This document shows positions 33,997-43,135 of a stretch of DNA of 64,000 nucleotides, piece after piece. This DNA is from Terrimonas ginsenosidimutans (GTDB lineage Bacteria > Bacteroidota > Bacteroidia > Chitinophagales > Chitinophagaceae). The position numbers were made by a program, and so were the translations under genes. Positions within the stretch are counted from its first letter, which is position 1; every line of letters starts with the position of its first letter. Under the pieces are notes generated by a model. The model was not told the DNA's origin and did no database searches. It saw only the letters and a list, made by a program, of their open reading frames with translations. Where the stretch lies: contig NZ_JAKLTR010000009.1 in the NCBI RefSeq assembly GCF_022012415.1, forward strand, positions 186,001 to 250,000, given 5' to 3'.

Positions 33997-34587
33997 TCAA
34001 AGGGCGAAGCCTACCCCCACCTGGAAGCCCTGGTTCTTCCATTTATCCTGGTTATCGATATCATTGATATCATTTAAGCCAACCACGTACCGGCCGCTTA
34101 TCCGGATGGAACTAAGCTTGAGCTGCACACCACCCACCATTGCAAAGTCTCCTTTACTAAACGCATTCCCGCCATTCTGCAAAAGATTCTTGCTTTGATC
34201 CATGAGAATGCTGAACTGCGGACCAGCCTGCAGGCTCAGGAAATTTCCAAGTAGCTTATAATTAAGCAGGATCGGAATTGAGAGATAATTCAGCTTGACC
34301 TTGCTTTGATTGGAACTAAAAATGTTCTGATAAACGTGCCTGTAATTACTGTCAACCGTAGAACTGTACTGGTTAAACAAAACTTCTGGTTGCAGATGGA
34401 ATTTCTCTCCGAGCCCGATCTCCGCAAACACCCCTAACGAATAGCCATAAGAAAATTTGTCCTTGAAAGACTCTCCATCCACTTTAGTAATATTTGCTCC
34501 GCCTTTAAAACCGATATGGAACTGAGCCATCGTTACGGTGGATACAAACATGCACGCCAGTAGCGGCAACAGGAATTTCACTTTCAT
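33997..34587 (-). CDS. Outer-membrane beta-barrel protein (PorT-like/OmpW-size family)
   Basis: From the ATG at 34587 there are 196 residues with a signal peptide (MKVKFLLPLLACMFVSTVTM, cleavage at AQ). Features of the outer-membrane beta-barrel_2 family are visible: the start FHIGFKGGANITKVDG, repeated amphipathic strands (YGYSLGVFAEIGLGEKFHLQ, PEVLFNQYSS), LNYLSIPILLNYKLL, LSLQAGPQFSILMDQ, and the closing strand NQGFQVGVGFAL. An upstream in-frame start at 34632 adds non-signal residues and is rejected. The precise role is unknown; the family includes PorT-like proteins, but I see nothing specific to PorT. Confidence 0.87.
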   Translation of the reverse strand: MKVKFLLPLLACMFVSTVTMAQFHIGFKGGANITKVDGESFKDKFSYGYSLGVFAEIGLGEKFHLQPEVLFNQYSSTVDSNYRHVYQNIFSSNQSKVKLNYLSIPILLNYKLLGNFLSLQAGPQFSILMDQSKNLLQNGGNAFSKGDFAMVGGVQLKLSSIRISGRYVVGLNDINDIDNQDKWKNQGFQVGVGFAL

Positions 34588-34799
34588 ACTTTTTTTATTT
34601 TTTGTTTTCAAAAAAGTCAAGGATGATGCCATCCAGGAACGTCCGTTGTTAAATAAGCGATAATCATCAACAAAACAGTTTTTACAAACTGATTATTGCT
34701 TCATCATTGTGAAGGTTATTATAAAACGGATGCTGATAGAAAACAACACTGTGAAGAAGAACCCCTATACAGAAATGGTTAAAGTGCGTTAACAAAGTA

Positions 34800-34874
34800 A
34801 GTCAAAAGTAAAAACAGAGACTGCGGTGTGTTATAGTCGTTACCTTACCGCAGTCTCTGTTTTTACTTTTGACT
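34800..34874. repeat. Perfect 28-bp inverted repeat
   Basis: The left arm 34800-34827 (AGTCAAAAGTAAAAACAGAG then ACTGCGGT) pairs perfectly with 34847-34874 around a 19-nt spacer. The outer part belongs to the AGTCAAAAGTAAAA word family. It lies 22 bp beyond the stop of the minus-strand phosphoesterase gene and could end its transcript. Confidence 0.92.
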
Positions 34875-34896
34875 TTTTGCTTTGACTTTTATCTTA

Positions 34897-36147
34897 TCAA
34901 ATCAATTCGAACACCGTGATCTCCGGCATGATCCCTACTCTTCCGGGATAACCGATAAAACCGAATCCACGATTCACGTACAATTTTTGTTTTCCTTCTT
35001 CATACAAGCCAGCCCATTGTTTGTATACATACTGAACAGGGCTCCATTTGAAACCGGGAAGTTCCACACCGAATTGCATGCCGTGTGTGTGACCGGAAAG
35101 TGTAAGATCTATATCGCTGAAAGAAGGTCTGACCTGTGCATCCCAATGCGAAGGATCATGACTCATTAATATTTTAAATGGATACGCTTCTGCGCCGGTA
35201 TACGCTTTCTTCAGATCACCGTATTTGGGAAAGTTTGCTTTAGCGCTCCAGTTTTCAATACCGATCAACGCGATGGCTTCTTCACCACGCTTGAACTCGA
35301 TATGCTCATTCATCAGCAACCTCCATCCAAGATCAGCATGAACCTGTTTGAGACGTTCGAGATTGGCAGCCTTCTCTTCCTGCTTATCCCATTTCACATA
35401 ATCGGCGTAGTCATGGTTTCCCAACGTTGAATAAACGCCCATCGGAGCACTCAGTTTGCTGAATACATCCTTGTAGTTGTCCATTTCATCTGCCGTATTA
35501 TTCACAAGATCGCCGGTAAACAGGATCAGGTCAGGCTTTTCCTTCATGATCTTCTCGATTCCTTTTTCAACAGCTTTCTTATCGGCAAAGCTTCCTGAAT
35601 GGATATCCGAGATCTGCACCACTTTCAATCCTTTGAAAGATCCGGGAAGATTATCAAAAGCCAGTGACAGCCTGTTAATATGATATTTATACTTATTGCC
35701 GAACCCGTAGATCAGCGTCCCGAACAGACTTCCACCCACAAGCATTCCGATCCATGAAAGAAATACTGAACGGGAGATCTTCTCGCCTTGCTGCAGGGTT
35801 TCGCCTTCGGTATTGGAGAAAAACAATTTGCCGGCGGCCCATTGAATGCCGCGGCGAAGGTCGTCGACCAGGAAAAAAACTGCGGCGATCACTTTTGCGA
35901 AAAATATCCCCGCAATAATGGCGAAGATCGTGCTGCTGGTCAGTTTTGCCTGGTTACCAAGGTGCAAATAAGGCAGGATCAGGAGCAGGAGAATGGCGCC
36001 CGCAGACAGGATCCAGTAGCCGTAATAGATGAAAATCCGGGCTTTAGCGCCGGCTGGGGCTGTTACCACCTTCACGGCCTGGAAGACATAAAAGTCCAGC
36101 AGCACCATAAAACAGATCAATATCCACCAAAAAGGAGTGTTACGCAT
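34897..36147 (-). CDS. Membrane-anchored metallophosphoesterase (YkuE-like)
   Basis: A 416-residue protein with four or five N-terminal membrane helices (about residues 5-145), followed by a calcineurin-like phosphoesterase domain. The metal motifs are complete and in order: VVQISDIHSGSF, LILFTGDLVNN, YSTLGNHDYADY, ILMSHDPSHWD and LTLSGHTHGMQFG. YkuE-like enzymes with membrane anchors cleave phosphoesters of lipids or envelope polymers (UDP-diacylglucosamine pyrophosphatase-like or teichoic-acid related). Which one applies here is not clear. It is divergent from parA; the spacer contains a long inverted repeat at 36312-36420. Confidence 0.92.
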   Translation of the reverse strand: MRNTPFWWILICFMVLLDFYVFQAVKVVTAPAGAKARIFIYYGYWILSAGAILLLLILPYLHLGNQAKLTSSTIFAIIAGIFFAKVIAAVFFLVDDLRRGIQWAAGKLFFSNTEGETLQQGEKISRSVFLSWIGMLVGGSLFGTLIYGFGNKYKYHINRLSLAFDNLPGSFKGLKVVQISDIHSGSFADKKAVEKGIEKIMKEKPDLILFTGDLVNNTADEMDNYKDVFSKLSAPMGVYSTLGNHDYADYVKWDKQEEKAANLERLKQVHADLGWRLLMNEHIEFKRGEEAIALIGIENWSAKANFPKYGDLKKAYTGAEAYPFKILMSHDPSHWDAQVRPSFSDIDLTLSGHTHGMQFGVELPGFKWSPVQYVYKQWAGLYEEGKQKLYVNRGFGFIGYPGRVGIMPEITVFELI

Positions 36148-36311
36148 ATCAAAGCTTCAAAATTAAAGATCAGGACTTTACGGATAATTTTTTACTGAAC
36201 ACTTATTTTTGCCGGATAGTTCACCGAATGGGCAAAACTAAATTTTGCGGTCTACCCTTCAGACGGCAATTTTACCAGGAACTATGTCGTGTGAGGTGTG
36301 TTGTTTGGAGG

Positions 36312-36420
36312 AGTTTGAGTTTAATAGTTTAAATGTTTAAAAGTTTTAAAGTTTAGGTGTAAGCGTAAGCTGCAGAACTTTTAAACTTTTCAACTTTCAA
36401 ACATTTAAACTTTTAAACTT
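36312..36420. repeat. Long imperfect inverted repeat of TTTAAAAG words between divergent genes
   Basis: The left arm (about 36312-36356: GAGTTTAATAGTTTAAATG then TTTAAAAGTTTTAAAG) pairs with the right arm (about 36377-36420: AACTTTTAAACTTTTCAAC then TTTCAAACATTTAAAC). It stands between the divergent phosphoesterase and parA genes, 54 bp before the parA start, so it cannot be a terminator for either. Confidence 0.85.
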
Positions 36421-36474
36421 CGCTGCCGGTCACTATTTTGTGAACGACTTATAAATAAATCTGTTATATCCTTT

Positions 36475-37278
36475 ATGGCAAGAATCATTGGCGTGGCGAA
36501 TCAAAAAGGGGGCGTGGGCAAAACTACAACTGCTATTAATCTGGCGGCCAGTTTTGCTGTCCTCGAATATAAGACCCTGCTGGTAGATGGGGACCCGCAG
36601 GCAAATAGCACCACGGGTGTGGGGTTTGACCTGCATAATATCACCCAAAGTCTGTATGACTGCATGGTAAACCAGGCGCAGGCGAAGGACGTGATCCTGA
36701 AATCGGAAATTCCGAACCTGGATCTGATCCCTTCGCATATTGACCTGGTTGGTGCGGAAATCGAAATGATCAACTATCCCAACCGCGAAACAGTGATGAA
36801 AAGCCTGTTGGAAGCAGTAAAGGATGAATACGATTTCATCATCATCGATTGCTCTCCTTCACTTGGCCTGATCACGGTAAATGCCCTCACAGCGGCAGAT
36901 TCGGTTGTTGTGCCTGTACAGTGTGAATTTTTCGCATTGGAAGGTTTGGGCAAATTGCTTAACACGATCAAGATCGTACAAAGCCGCCTGAACCCGGCCC
37001 TCGTGATCGAAGGCATCCTGATGACAATGTATGACGGCCGTCTCCGCCTTTGCAACCAGGTGGTGAGTGAAGTACGCCGGCACTTTGAAGAGATGGTGTT
37101 CAATACGATCATTCACCGGAATGCACGCCTCGCAGAAGCGCCAAGCGTTGGCAAACCAGTGATCCTCTACGATGCGCCGAGCAAAGGCTCTATGAACTAC
37201 CTGAACCTCGCCAAAGAGATCCTGCAGAAGAATGATATGACGAAGATCAAGAATGACGAAAAAGTTTTAGAACTGTAA
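36475..37278 (+). CDS. parA: Chromosome partitioning ATPase ParA (Soj)
   Basis: A 267-residue cytosolic ParA-type ATPase. It has the deviant Walker A motif [14 protein letters not shown] at residues 7-20, followed by [17 protein letters not shown] (Walker A') and [18 protein letters not shown] (Walker B). With ParB and parS it moves newly replicated origins apart and influences replication initiation. It is followed after 137 bp by parB, then DUF5683 and dapB, an arrangement typical of Bacteroidota chromosomes. This indicates a chromosomal rather than plasmid system. No parS-like palindrome was seen in the window. The gap to parB contains an inverted repeat (37312-37402). Confidence 0.96.
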   Translation: MARIIGVANQKGGVGKTTTAINLAASFAVLEYKTLLVDGDPQANSTTGVGFDLHNITQSLYDCMVNQAQAKDVILKSEIPNLDLIPSHIDLVGAEIEMINYPNRETVMKSLLEAVKDEYDFIIIDCSPSLGLITVNALTAADSVVVPVQCEFFALEGLGKLLNTIKIVQSRLNPALVIEGILMTMYDGRLRLCNQVVSEVRRHFEEMVFNTIIHRNARLAEAPSVGKPVILYDAPSKGSMNYLNLAKEILQKNDMTKIKNDEKVLEL

Positions 37279-37311
37279 GGTGGGTTTGTATTAAAAAAGG
37301 ACCGCCCGCAG

Positions 37312-37402
37312 AATTAAAAAGTCAAAATTAAAAAATAGCGGCTCCGGCAATAAAAGGCTGATTTGACCGAGGCGGGTATTTTTTAATTTTTACTTTTTAA
37401 TT
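37312..37402. repeat. 26-bp A/T inverted repeat between parA and parB
   Basis: The left arm 37312-37337 (AATTAAAAAGTCAAAATTAA then AAAATA) pairs with 37377-37402 with one mismatch. The words AATTAAAAAGT and AAAATTAAAAA are shared with the element at 47479-47587 in the trp operon. It lies inside what should be a parA-parB operon. Confidence 0.88.
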
Positions 37403-37415
37403 TTGAATTATTATA

Positions 37416-38333
37416 ATGACAACTCCCAAATCGAATAAAGACGCCCTTGGAAAGGGAATACGTTCCCTGCTTCAGGGAATAGACAGTGACCTGAAAACAG
37501 GTGCCGGTAATCTTAAACCTGCGGTAGTGGAAACAGCCACTGCGATGAACCGCATTCCGGTTGACCAGGTAGAGCCGAATCCCAAACAGCCACGACGTGA
37601 TTTCGACGAGCAGGCATTGAAAGAACTGTCTGATTCGATCAAAATGCATGATATCATCCAGCCGATCACGGTTTCGAAACTTCCTTCGGGCAAGTATCGC
37701 CTGATCTCGGGTGAACGCCGCTGGCGAGCATCCAAAATGGCTGGCCTTAAAGACATCCCGGCTTATATCCGCCAGGCGAATGACCAGGAACTGCTCGAGC
37801 TCGCCCTGCTGGAAAACCTCCAGCGTGAAGATCTCAACGCAATGGAAGTTGCCCTCAGCTACAAGCGGATGATGGAAGAGCTGACCTACACACAGGAAAT
37901 GGTGGCGGAAAGAATGGGAAAAGACCGCAGCACCGTGGCTAACTTTATCCGCCTGCTCAAACTCCCTCCGGATATCCAGCTTGCCGTACGCAGCGGCGAA
38001 CTGAGCATGGGCCATGCCCGTGCACTGATCAATGTTGATACTGTCGACAAACAACTTTATATCTACAAAGAAATAAAGGCAAAGGCGTTGTCTGTAAGAC
38101 AAACAGAAGCTCTTGTCCGTACTATGTACAAGCAGGGCGGTGCTGTTAAAAAAACTTCAAAAAACGCGCTGCCGGTAGCCTACCAGAAAATTGAAGATAA
38201 CTTAGCCTCGCATTTCAGCACCCGTGTAAAACTCAAGCACAGCAGAAATGGAAGCGGCCAGATCACGTTTGACTACTACTCTCAGGAAGAGCTGAACAAA
38301 CTTCTCAGGCAGATGGATGTGAAAATCGGGTGA
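37416..38333 (+). CDS. parB: Chromosome partitioning protein ParB (Spo0J)
   Basis: A 305-residue DNA-binding CTPase clamp. The N-terminal domain has IPVDQVEPNPKQPRRDFDEQ, the CTP-site motif SGERRWRASKMAGL and the hallmark ALLENLQREDLNAMEVALSY. The central HTH is in YTQEMVAERMGKDRSTVANF, followed by SMGHARALI. The C-terminal 90 residues carry the dimerisation part (RVKLKHSRNGSGQITFDYYS). It loads on parS and slides, forming the partition complex moved by ParA. The stop codon overlaps the start of the DUF5683 gene. Confidence 0.96.
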   Translation: MTTPKSNKDALGKGIRSLLQGIDSDLKTGAGNLKPAVVETATAMNRIPVDQVEPNPKQPRRDFDEQALKELSDSIKMHDIIQPITVSKLPSGKYRLISGERRWRASKMAGLKDIPAYIRQANDQELLELALLENLQREDLNAMEVALSYKRMMEELTYTQEMVAERMGKDRSTVANFIRLLKLPPDIQLAVRSGELSMGHARALINVDTVDKQLYIYKEIKAKALSVRQTEALVRTMYKQGGAVKKTSKNALPVAYQKIEDNLASHFSTRVKLKHSRNGSGQITFDYYSQEELNKLLRQMDVKIG

Positions 38334-39034
38334 TGAGGGAGAAAAGAAATCAGTTTAAAATGAGGCATAAGCTACTCAAGGCGTTTTGTTGCGTGTTAAC
38401 GTTCCTCCTGGTCTGTACAGGCAGATCTTTATATGCACAGGTGATCGATTCAACACCAACGACCAATCCGCTTATACTCATCCAGGATAGCGCAAAGCTC
38501 GCGCAGGCTGCAAAACCTGCTAAAAAGATCAGGTTTTATGATCCGGGTAAAGCCGCCCTGCGCTCCGCCATTCTTCCCGGCCTGGGACAGATCTACAACC
38601 GCAAATACTGGAAAGTACCGATCGTGTATGGCGCTCTCGGCACCACAGCCGGCATTTTCATATTCAATCTTCAGTGGTACAGACGCACCCGTTATGCTTT
38701 TAATGCCGTATCTGATACAAACGGCCAGTATCCGAACGTGCACCCCGATCTGCAATACTTCGTGGATAATAAAGATGGGCAAACACTGTCCTATCTCCGC
38801 GATCAGTATCGCCGCGATATAGACTACTCCGCAGTATTCTTCCTGATCTTCTGGGGGCTGAATGTGGTAGATGCCGCCGTTGACGCCCACCTTAAGGGCT
38901 TCGATGTAAGCCCGGACCTCACCATGCATGTCCGCCCGACCTTAAGCCAGATGGCATTCACCAACGGCCCGGCGCTCAGTTTGGTGTTTGATGTTGGAAA
39001 AAAGAAGCGGGATCTCGTGAGGGCACGGTTCTGA
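38333..39034 (+). CDS. DUF5683 membrane-associated protein
   Basis: ATG 38333 (or the adjacent GTG 38330) overlaps the parB stop; ATG 38360 is also possible and gives a cleaner signal segment (MRHKLLKAFCCVLTFLLVCT). The 233-residue protein has the DUF5683 core DPGKAALRSAILPGLGQIYN followed by RKYWKVPIVYG, then two hydrophobic segments (LGTTAGIFIFNL; AVFFLIFWGLNVVDAAVDAH). DUF5683 genes stand directly after parB in many Bacteroidota, which supports the call. The role is unknown; an envelope-associated protein cotranscribed with the segregation genes. Confidence 0.9.
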   Translation: MREKRNQFKMRHKLLKAFCCVLTFLLVCTGRSLYAQVIDSTPTTNPLILIQDSAKLAQAAKPAKKIRFYDPGKAALRSAILPGLGQIYNRKYWKVPIVYGALGTTAGIFIFNLQWYRRTRYAFNAVSDTNGQYPNVHPDLQYFVDNKDGQTLSYLRDQYRRDIDYSAVFFLIFWGLNVVDAAVDAHLKGFDVSPDLTMHVRPTLSQMAFTNGPALSLVFDVGKKKRDLVRARF

Positions 39035-39169
39035 GAAAGCGGACGAACCGTAGATCATGCTGCATAACTGGCCTCTCCTTTTCTTACCGGGCCACTTCGT
39101 TTATTCCTTTCGATTATCCCTGATCTCTACCGCCAGCGATCCGTGGTCCTTCGTCTCTCTCCCATTCCC

Positions 39170-39177
39170 TATCTTTG
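39170..39177 (+). promoter_or_regulatory. Bacteroidota -7 element of the dapB promoter
   Basis: TATCTTTG is an exact TAnnTTTG match, 21 nt before the dapB start codon. It indicates that dapB can be transcribed separately from the par genes. Confidence 0.6.
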
Positions 39178-39198
39178 CCCACTCAAAACAAAAACGTC

Positions 39199-39915
39199 AT
39201 GCGCATCGCTCTACTAGGTTATGGGAAAATGGGAAAAGCTATTGAAGAAATTGCCCTGCAAAGAGGACACGAGATCGTATTAAAGGTGAATGAAGAAAAT
39301 CTTGCGGATTTTACAAAGGACAATGTTTCGAAAGCAGATGTTGCAATAGAATTCACCAACCCTCACAGCGCGTTTGATAATGTAAAACAGACTCTTGGAT
39401 TCGGCGTTCCGGTAGTCAGCGGCTCAACCGGCTGGATAGAAAGGCTCGGAGAAATTGAATCGTTCTGCCAGCAGCATAATGGCAGCTTTCTTTATGCCAG
39501 CAATTTCAGTGTTGGCGTGAATATCTTCTTTGAATTAAATAAAAGACTGGCTTCCCTGATGGCGCCGCATACCGAATACGAGGTGAGTATGGAAGAGATC
39601 CATCATACACAGAAAAAAGATGCCCCAAGCGGAACAGCTATTACCCTCGCAGAGCATGCGCTGGAATTGCTCCCCCGCAAAAATAAATGGGTGAACGATA
39701 CCATTCCGGCTGACAATGAACTGGCGATCATCAGCAAGCGCATCGATCCCGCCCCGGGAACACATATCGTAAAATATACATCAGCGATAGATGATATCGA
39801 GATCATCCATACAGCTCACAACCGGAAAGGCTTCGCGACAGGCGCCGTTCTGGCCGCAGAATTTATCAAAGACAAAAAGGGTATCTTTAGTATGAAGGAA
39901 GTGCTCGGACTTTGA
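39199..39915 (+). CDS. dapB: 4-hydroxy-tetrahydrodipicolinate reductase
   Basis: Second dedicated step of lysine and diaminopimelate synthesis: NAD(P)H reduction of hydroxy-tetrahydrodipicolinate, in the cytosol. From the ATG at 39199 there are 238 residues, short as usual for Bacteroidota DapB. The nucleotide loop LLGYGKMGKAIEEIA is at the N-terminus. The substrate/catalytic motif SMEEIHHTQKKDAPSGTAI holds the His pair, the Lys and the SGT loop. The start at 39175 is rejected because the promoter element overlaps it. It follows DUF5683, as in related genomes, but has its own -7 element. Confidence 0.95.
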   Translation: MRIALLGYGKMGKAIEEIALQRGHEIVLKVNEENLADFTKDNVSKADVAIEFTNPHSAFDNVKQTLGFGVPVVSGSTGWIERLGEIESFCQQHNGSFLYASNFSVGVNIFFELNKRLASLMAPHTEYEVSMEEIHHTQKKDAPSGTAITLAEHALELLPRKNKWVNDTIPADNELAIISKRIDPAPGTHIVKYTSAIDDIEIIHTAHNRKGFATGAVLAAEFIKDKKGIFSMKEVLGL

Positions 39916-39935
39916 TCCGCTAATCTCTTTTTACT

Positions 39936-41864
39936 ATGAAGGTATCCCTGGCCCTACTGGTGATGGTTTGTCCACTGCTGTTGAACGCACAGCAGACAAC
40001 GCCTGCTATTGACAGCCTGGAAAAACTGATCCCCACTCAGACAGGCGCACAACTATCCGCCACCTACACCAATCTCACCTGGGAGTATCGTACAATTGAC
40101 CGGGAGAAAGCGATACTCTATGGCAATAAAGCCATTCAGGAGGCCAGGTCAATCAACTCCCCGGCAAGCGAAGCCCAGGCCTACAATGATCTTGGCATCA
40201 TTTACTTCGACAAAGAACAGTATGATACCGCCGTCGATCTCTATACAAAAGCCATGAATATCCGGCGGCAACTCAAGGATGAACTTGGGATTGCCAAACT
40301 GCACAATAAGATCGGAATAGTATACCAGAACCAGGGATTGCTCGAACAGGGACTCGGTCATCAGTTAAAAGCGCTGGAGCTTTTCGAAAAGCATAAAGAT
40401 GATAAAGGAACTGCCTACTCCCTCAATAATATCGGAACAATAAATCAAAGCCTTGGCCGGTACGCGGAAGCAATCAAATACCATGAGCAATCAATTGCGA
40501 TCAAGCAGAAGATGGGTGATTCTTATGGTCTCGCCGGCTCCTTTGTAAATGTTGGCAGCATTTACCAACTGTCCAAAAACTACACGAAGGCAGAAGCTTA
40601 TTACCTGGATGCCATCCGGCTCACCCGGGGATCAGGCGACAAAGAGTCTCTGGCCACAGCGCTCAACAACCTCGGGCAACTCTTTTCAATAAAGGGAGAC
40701 TATGAAAAAGCGAAACCCCTCATACGGGAATCCCTCTCACTGCAAACACAGCTCAGCGATACAAAGGGCAGGGTCAGCTGCCTGATCAGCATGGGAGATA
40801 TCTATACAGGGCAACGCCATTTTGATAGCGCAGGCATTGTATTGAACCAGGCGCTCAAAATGGCAAGGAGTGCTGTAAACTGTCAGGCAGAGGAAACACA
40901 GGCAATGCTTTCCCTTTCCCTCCTGTATGAAAAAACAGGAAATAACCAGGCCGCGCTGGACATGTATAAACTTTATTCAGGAGCACGGGATTCGCTGTTT
41001 ACAGAAAGACTGGGCCAAAAAGTGGCTGAGATGGAAACACGTTTCAAAACCGTGGAGCATGAAAAAACCATCCAGCAGCAGCAGTTTGAATTGCAGCAGA
41101 AGAATTACTGGCTGGCGGCCGTGATCAGCATTCTGATGTTAAGCAAATTGCTGATCTATTGGTACTACCGGAGGTATAAACACAGTCAGAAGATCAGATT
41201 ACAGGAAGAGATCAGCAGGCAACAGGCAATCTCAGCCAAAGCAGTGATCATCGCCGCAGAAGAAGAACGCCAGCGAATCGCCCGCGATCTGCATGACGGC
41301 GTAGGACAAATGATGAGCGCCGCAAAGATGAACCTCTCCGCATTTGAATCAAATTTACCCGGCACGTCGAAAGAACATCAATCATCCCTCGAAAAGATCA
41401 TGACCCTTGTTGATGAAAGCTGCCGCGAGATAAGGCAGGTTTCACACAACATGATGCTAAGCACGTCGTTTAAGAAAACACTTGGTGAAGCCCTCAAAGA
41501 CTTTATCAATAAGATCGACCACAACACATTGAACATACACCTGTACACCGAAGGACTGGATCAATCGCTTGACCCCAGCACCGAAGTGATGCTTTACCGT
41601 ATCATACAGGAATGCGTGAACAATGTGATCAAACATGCCCATGCAACCATCCTCGATATATCCATTATAAGAGACACCGACGGTATCAGCGCCACCATTG
41701 AAGACAATGGCCGGGGTTTCGATGCCAGGGAAAAAGTAAAATCCGGCGGAATGGGACTGAAGAATATCCATACACGAATTGAATACCTGAAAGGAAATAT
41801 CGATATCGACTCCTCCCCAGGTAGAGGTACGGTCATCAGTTTGCAAATTCCCGCTGTAGCTTAA
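39936..41864 (+). CDS. TPR-containing sensor histidine kinase (HisKA_3/NarX type)
   Basis: A 642-residue sensor with a signal peptide (VSLALLVMVCPLLLNAQ). About eight TPR repeats follow in the periplasm (AQAYNDLGIIYFDKEQYDTA, AYSLNNIGTINQSLGRYAEA, ATALNNLGQLFSIKGDYEKA), then a coiled coil and one membrane helix near residue 390-410 (WLAAVISILMLSKLLIYWYY). The cytosolic kinase has the phospho-accepting H453 in ARDLHDGVGQMMSA and an HATPase domain with N-box ECVNNVIKHAHA and G-boxes DNGRGFDA and GGMGLKNIHTR. It is followed by its response regulator after 61 bp. The TPR ectodomain suggests sensing by protein or peptide contact; the signal is unknown. Confidence 0.95.
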   Translation: MKVSLALLVMVCPLLLNAQQTTPAIDSLEKLIPTQTGAQLSATYTNLTWEYRTIDREKAILYGNKAIQEARSINSPASEAQAYNDLGIIYFDKEQYDTAVDLYTKAMNIRRQLKDELGIAKLHNKIGIVYQNQGLLEQGLGHQLKALELFEKHKDDKGTAYSLNNIGTINQSLGRYAEAIKYHEQSIAIKQKMGDSYGLAGSFVNVGSIYQLSKNYTKAEAYYLDAIRLTRGSGDKESLATALNNLGQLFSIKGDYEKAKPLIRESLSLQTQLSDTKGRVSCLISMGDIYTGQRHFDSAGIVLNQALKMARSAVNCQAEETQAMLSLSLLYEKTGNNQAALDMYKLYSGARDSLFTERLGQKVAEMETRFKTVEHEKTIQQQQFELQQKNYWLAAVISILMLSKLLIYWYYRRYKHSQKIRLQEEISRQQAISAKAVIIAAEEERQRIARDLHDGVGQMMSAAKMNLSAFESNLPGTSKEHQSSLEKIMTLVDESCREIRQVSHNMMLSTSFKKTLGEALKDFINKIDHNTLNIHLYTEGLDQSLDPSTEVMLYRIIQECVNNVIKHAHATILDISIIRDTDGISATIEDNGRGFDAREKVKSGGMGLKNIHTRIEYLKGNIDIDSSPGRGTVISLQIPAVA

Positions 41865-41925
41865 AAAAAGTTCTGCTTTTTCTTGTTTGTCACTTAAACA
41901 TAGTACATTACTCCATCACTCTCAG

Positions 41926-42570
41926 ATGCTCAAAAAAGACCAAATCAGTGTTATTATCGTGGATGATCACCAGGTTGTTATAGATGGCCTGCTCTCCATG
42001 CTCAAATATAATGAGCAGATCAAATTCATTCTTACCACCACAGACCCTACCCAGGTGATCCCGATGCTGGAAGAAACTCCTGTAGACATGCTTATCACCG
42101 ACGTGATGATGCCTGCGCTTCCGGGTAATGAACTTGCTAAAAAAGTAAAAGAAAGATTCCCCCAGATCAAGATCCTTGCACTTTCTATGAGTGGCGAAGG
42201 TCAGCTGGTCAGCCAGATGATCGATGAGGCAAATATTTCAGGCTATATGCTGAAGAACATCAGCAAGACGGAGCTCGCAAAAGCACTTGAAAAGATTGCA
42301 GAAGGCGGCATTTACTTCAGTAAGGATGTGATCGAAGAACTTCAACGCGCCAACCAACGGAAAAAGCACAGCCAGGAAGCTCATCTCACTGACAGGGAGA
42401 TCGAGATAATACGCCTGATTGAAAAAGAATATAACAATAAACAGATCGCAGAGGTATTGTTCATCAGTGAACGCACAGTGGAAACACATCGAAAAAATAT
42501 CCTGCGGAAGACACATACAAGTACAGTCATAGGTCTTGTAAAATATGCTTACGAATACAAACTTATCTGA
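41926..42570 (+). CDS. NarL/LuxR-family response regulator
   Basis: From the ATG at 41926 there are 214 residues. The receiver domain has the acidic pocket VIIVDDHQVV, phospho-acceptor D59 in MLITDVMMPALPG, the Ser in LALSMSGEG and the Lys in YMLKNISKTEL. A LuxR-type HTH closes the protein: LTDREIEIIRLIEKEYNNKQ, then IAEVLFISERTVETHRKNI. It is surely the partner of the kinase just upstream and activates or represses genes on phosphorylation. The secreted protein 64 bp downstream may be a target, by position only. Confidence 0.96.
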   Translation: MLKKDQISVIIVDDHQVVIDGLLSMLKYNEQIKFILTTTDPTQVIPMLEETPVDMLITDVMMPALPGNELAKKVKERFPQIKILALSMSGEGQLVSQMIDEANISGYMLKNISKTELAKALEKIAEGGIYFSKDVIEELQRANQRKKHSQEAHLTDREIEIIRLIEKEYNNKQIAEVLFISERTVETHRKNILRKTHTSTVIGLVKYAYEYKLI

Positions 42571-42634
42571 CATCAGTTCGTATTAAAGATCCGAAGATCT
42601 TCCACCATCATCAAACCATACAATCTACTCTACC

Positions 42635-43126
42635 ATGAAAAAGACCGCCATTCTTTTGCTGGCATGCACACTGGCTTTCCAATCATATTCGCAGCAGAAC
42701 GAAACATCTGCTCAATCTAAAAAAGATAATGTTCACGAACAAACACAAGCTTTCCTCAGTGTGATCGGAGGCATTTCCGCCGCATATGTGCTGACCGCCC
42801 AGGATCAGATCGAAGCACAGATCATTGCTTTTGACAGGAACAGGGCAGACTCGAATGTCGCCTACCAGAAGATGATGATGCAGAAGAATATCATAGCCCT
42901 TCTGCTGGATCATATCACCAAGTTGCAAACAACCAATGCCATTGGCCCGGATAGTCCCGATCACACGTTTATCGTTGATCTGAAAACAACATTAAATCTG
43001 ATGGTAAAGGAAATTGACCACGGCATTGCATACCTGTCGGAGAAATCTGCAAGTAAGAAAACCCAGTTTGAGACGAGCAGCAGTGAAGCCACCAAAAAAA
43101 TAAGAACACTTCTTGGCATGGAATAA
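42635..43126 (+). CDS. Secreted helical hypothetical protein
   Basis: A 163-residue protein with a signal peptide (MKKTAILLLACTLAFQSYSQ) and a largely helical mature chain (HEQTQAFLSVIGGISAAYVL, AYQKMMMQKNIIALLLDHIT, DLKTTLNLMVKEIDHGIAYL). There are no cysteines in the mature part and no motif I recognise. It follows the two-component system on the same strand and may be regulated by it or belong to its signal input. The 3' end is 9 bp from the convergent thiol-protein gene. Confidence 0.8.
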   Translation: MKKTAILLLACTLAFQSYSQQNETSAQSKKDNVHEQTQAFLSVIGGISAAYVLTAQDQIEAQIIAFDRNRADSNVAYQKMMMQKNIIALLLDHITKLQTTNAIGPDSPDHTFIVDLKTTLNLMVKEIDHGIAYLSEKSASKKTQFETSSSEATKKIRTLLGME

Positions 43127-43135
43127 CCGGCCGGA

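Noticed and set aside
36148-37415. parS site near parA/parB
   Set aside because: I looked for a TGTTTCACGTGAAACA-like palindrome here and elsewhere; CACGTG words in the window (for example near 7903 and 22600) lack the flanking symmetry and lie inside genes.
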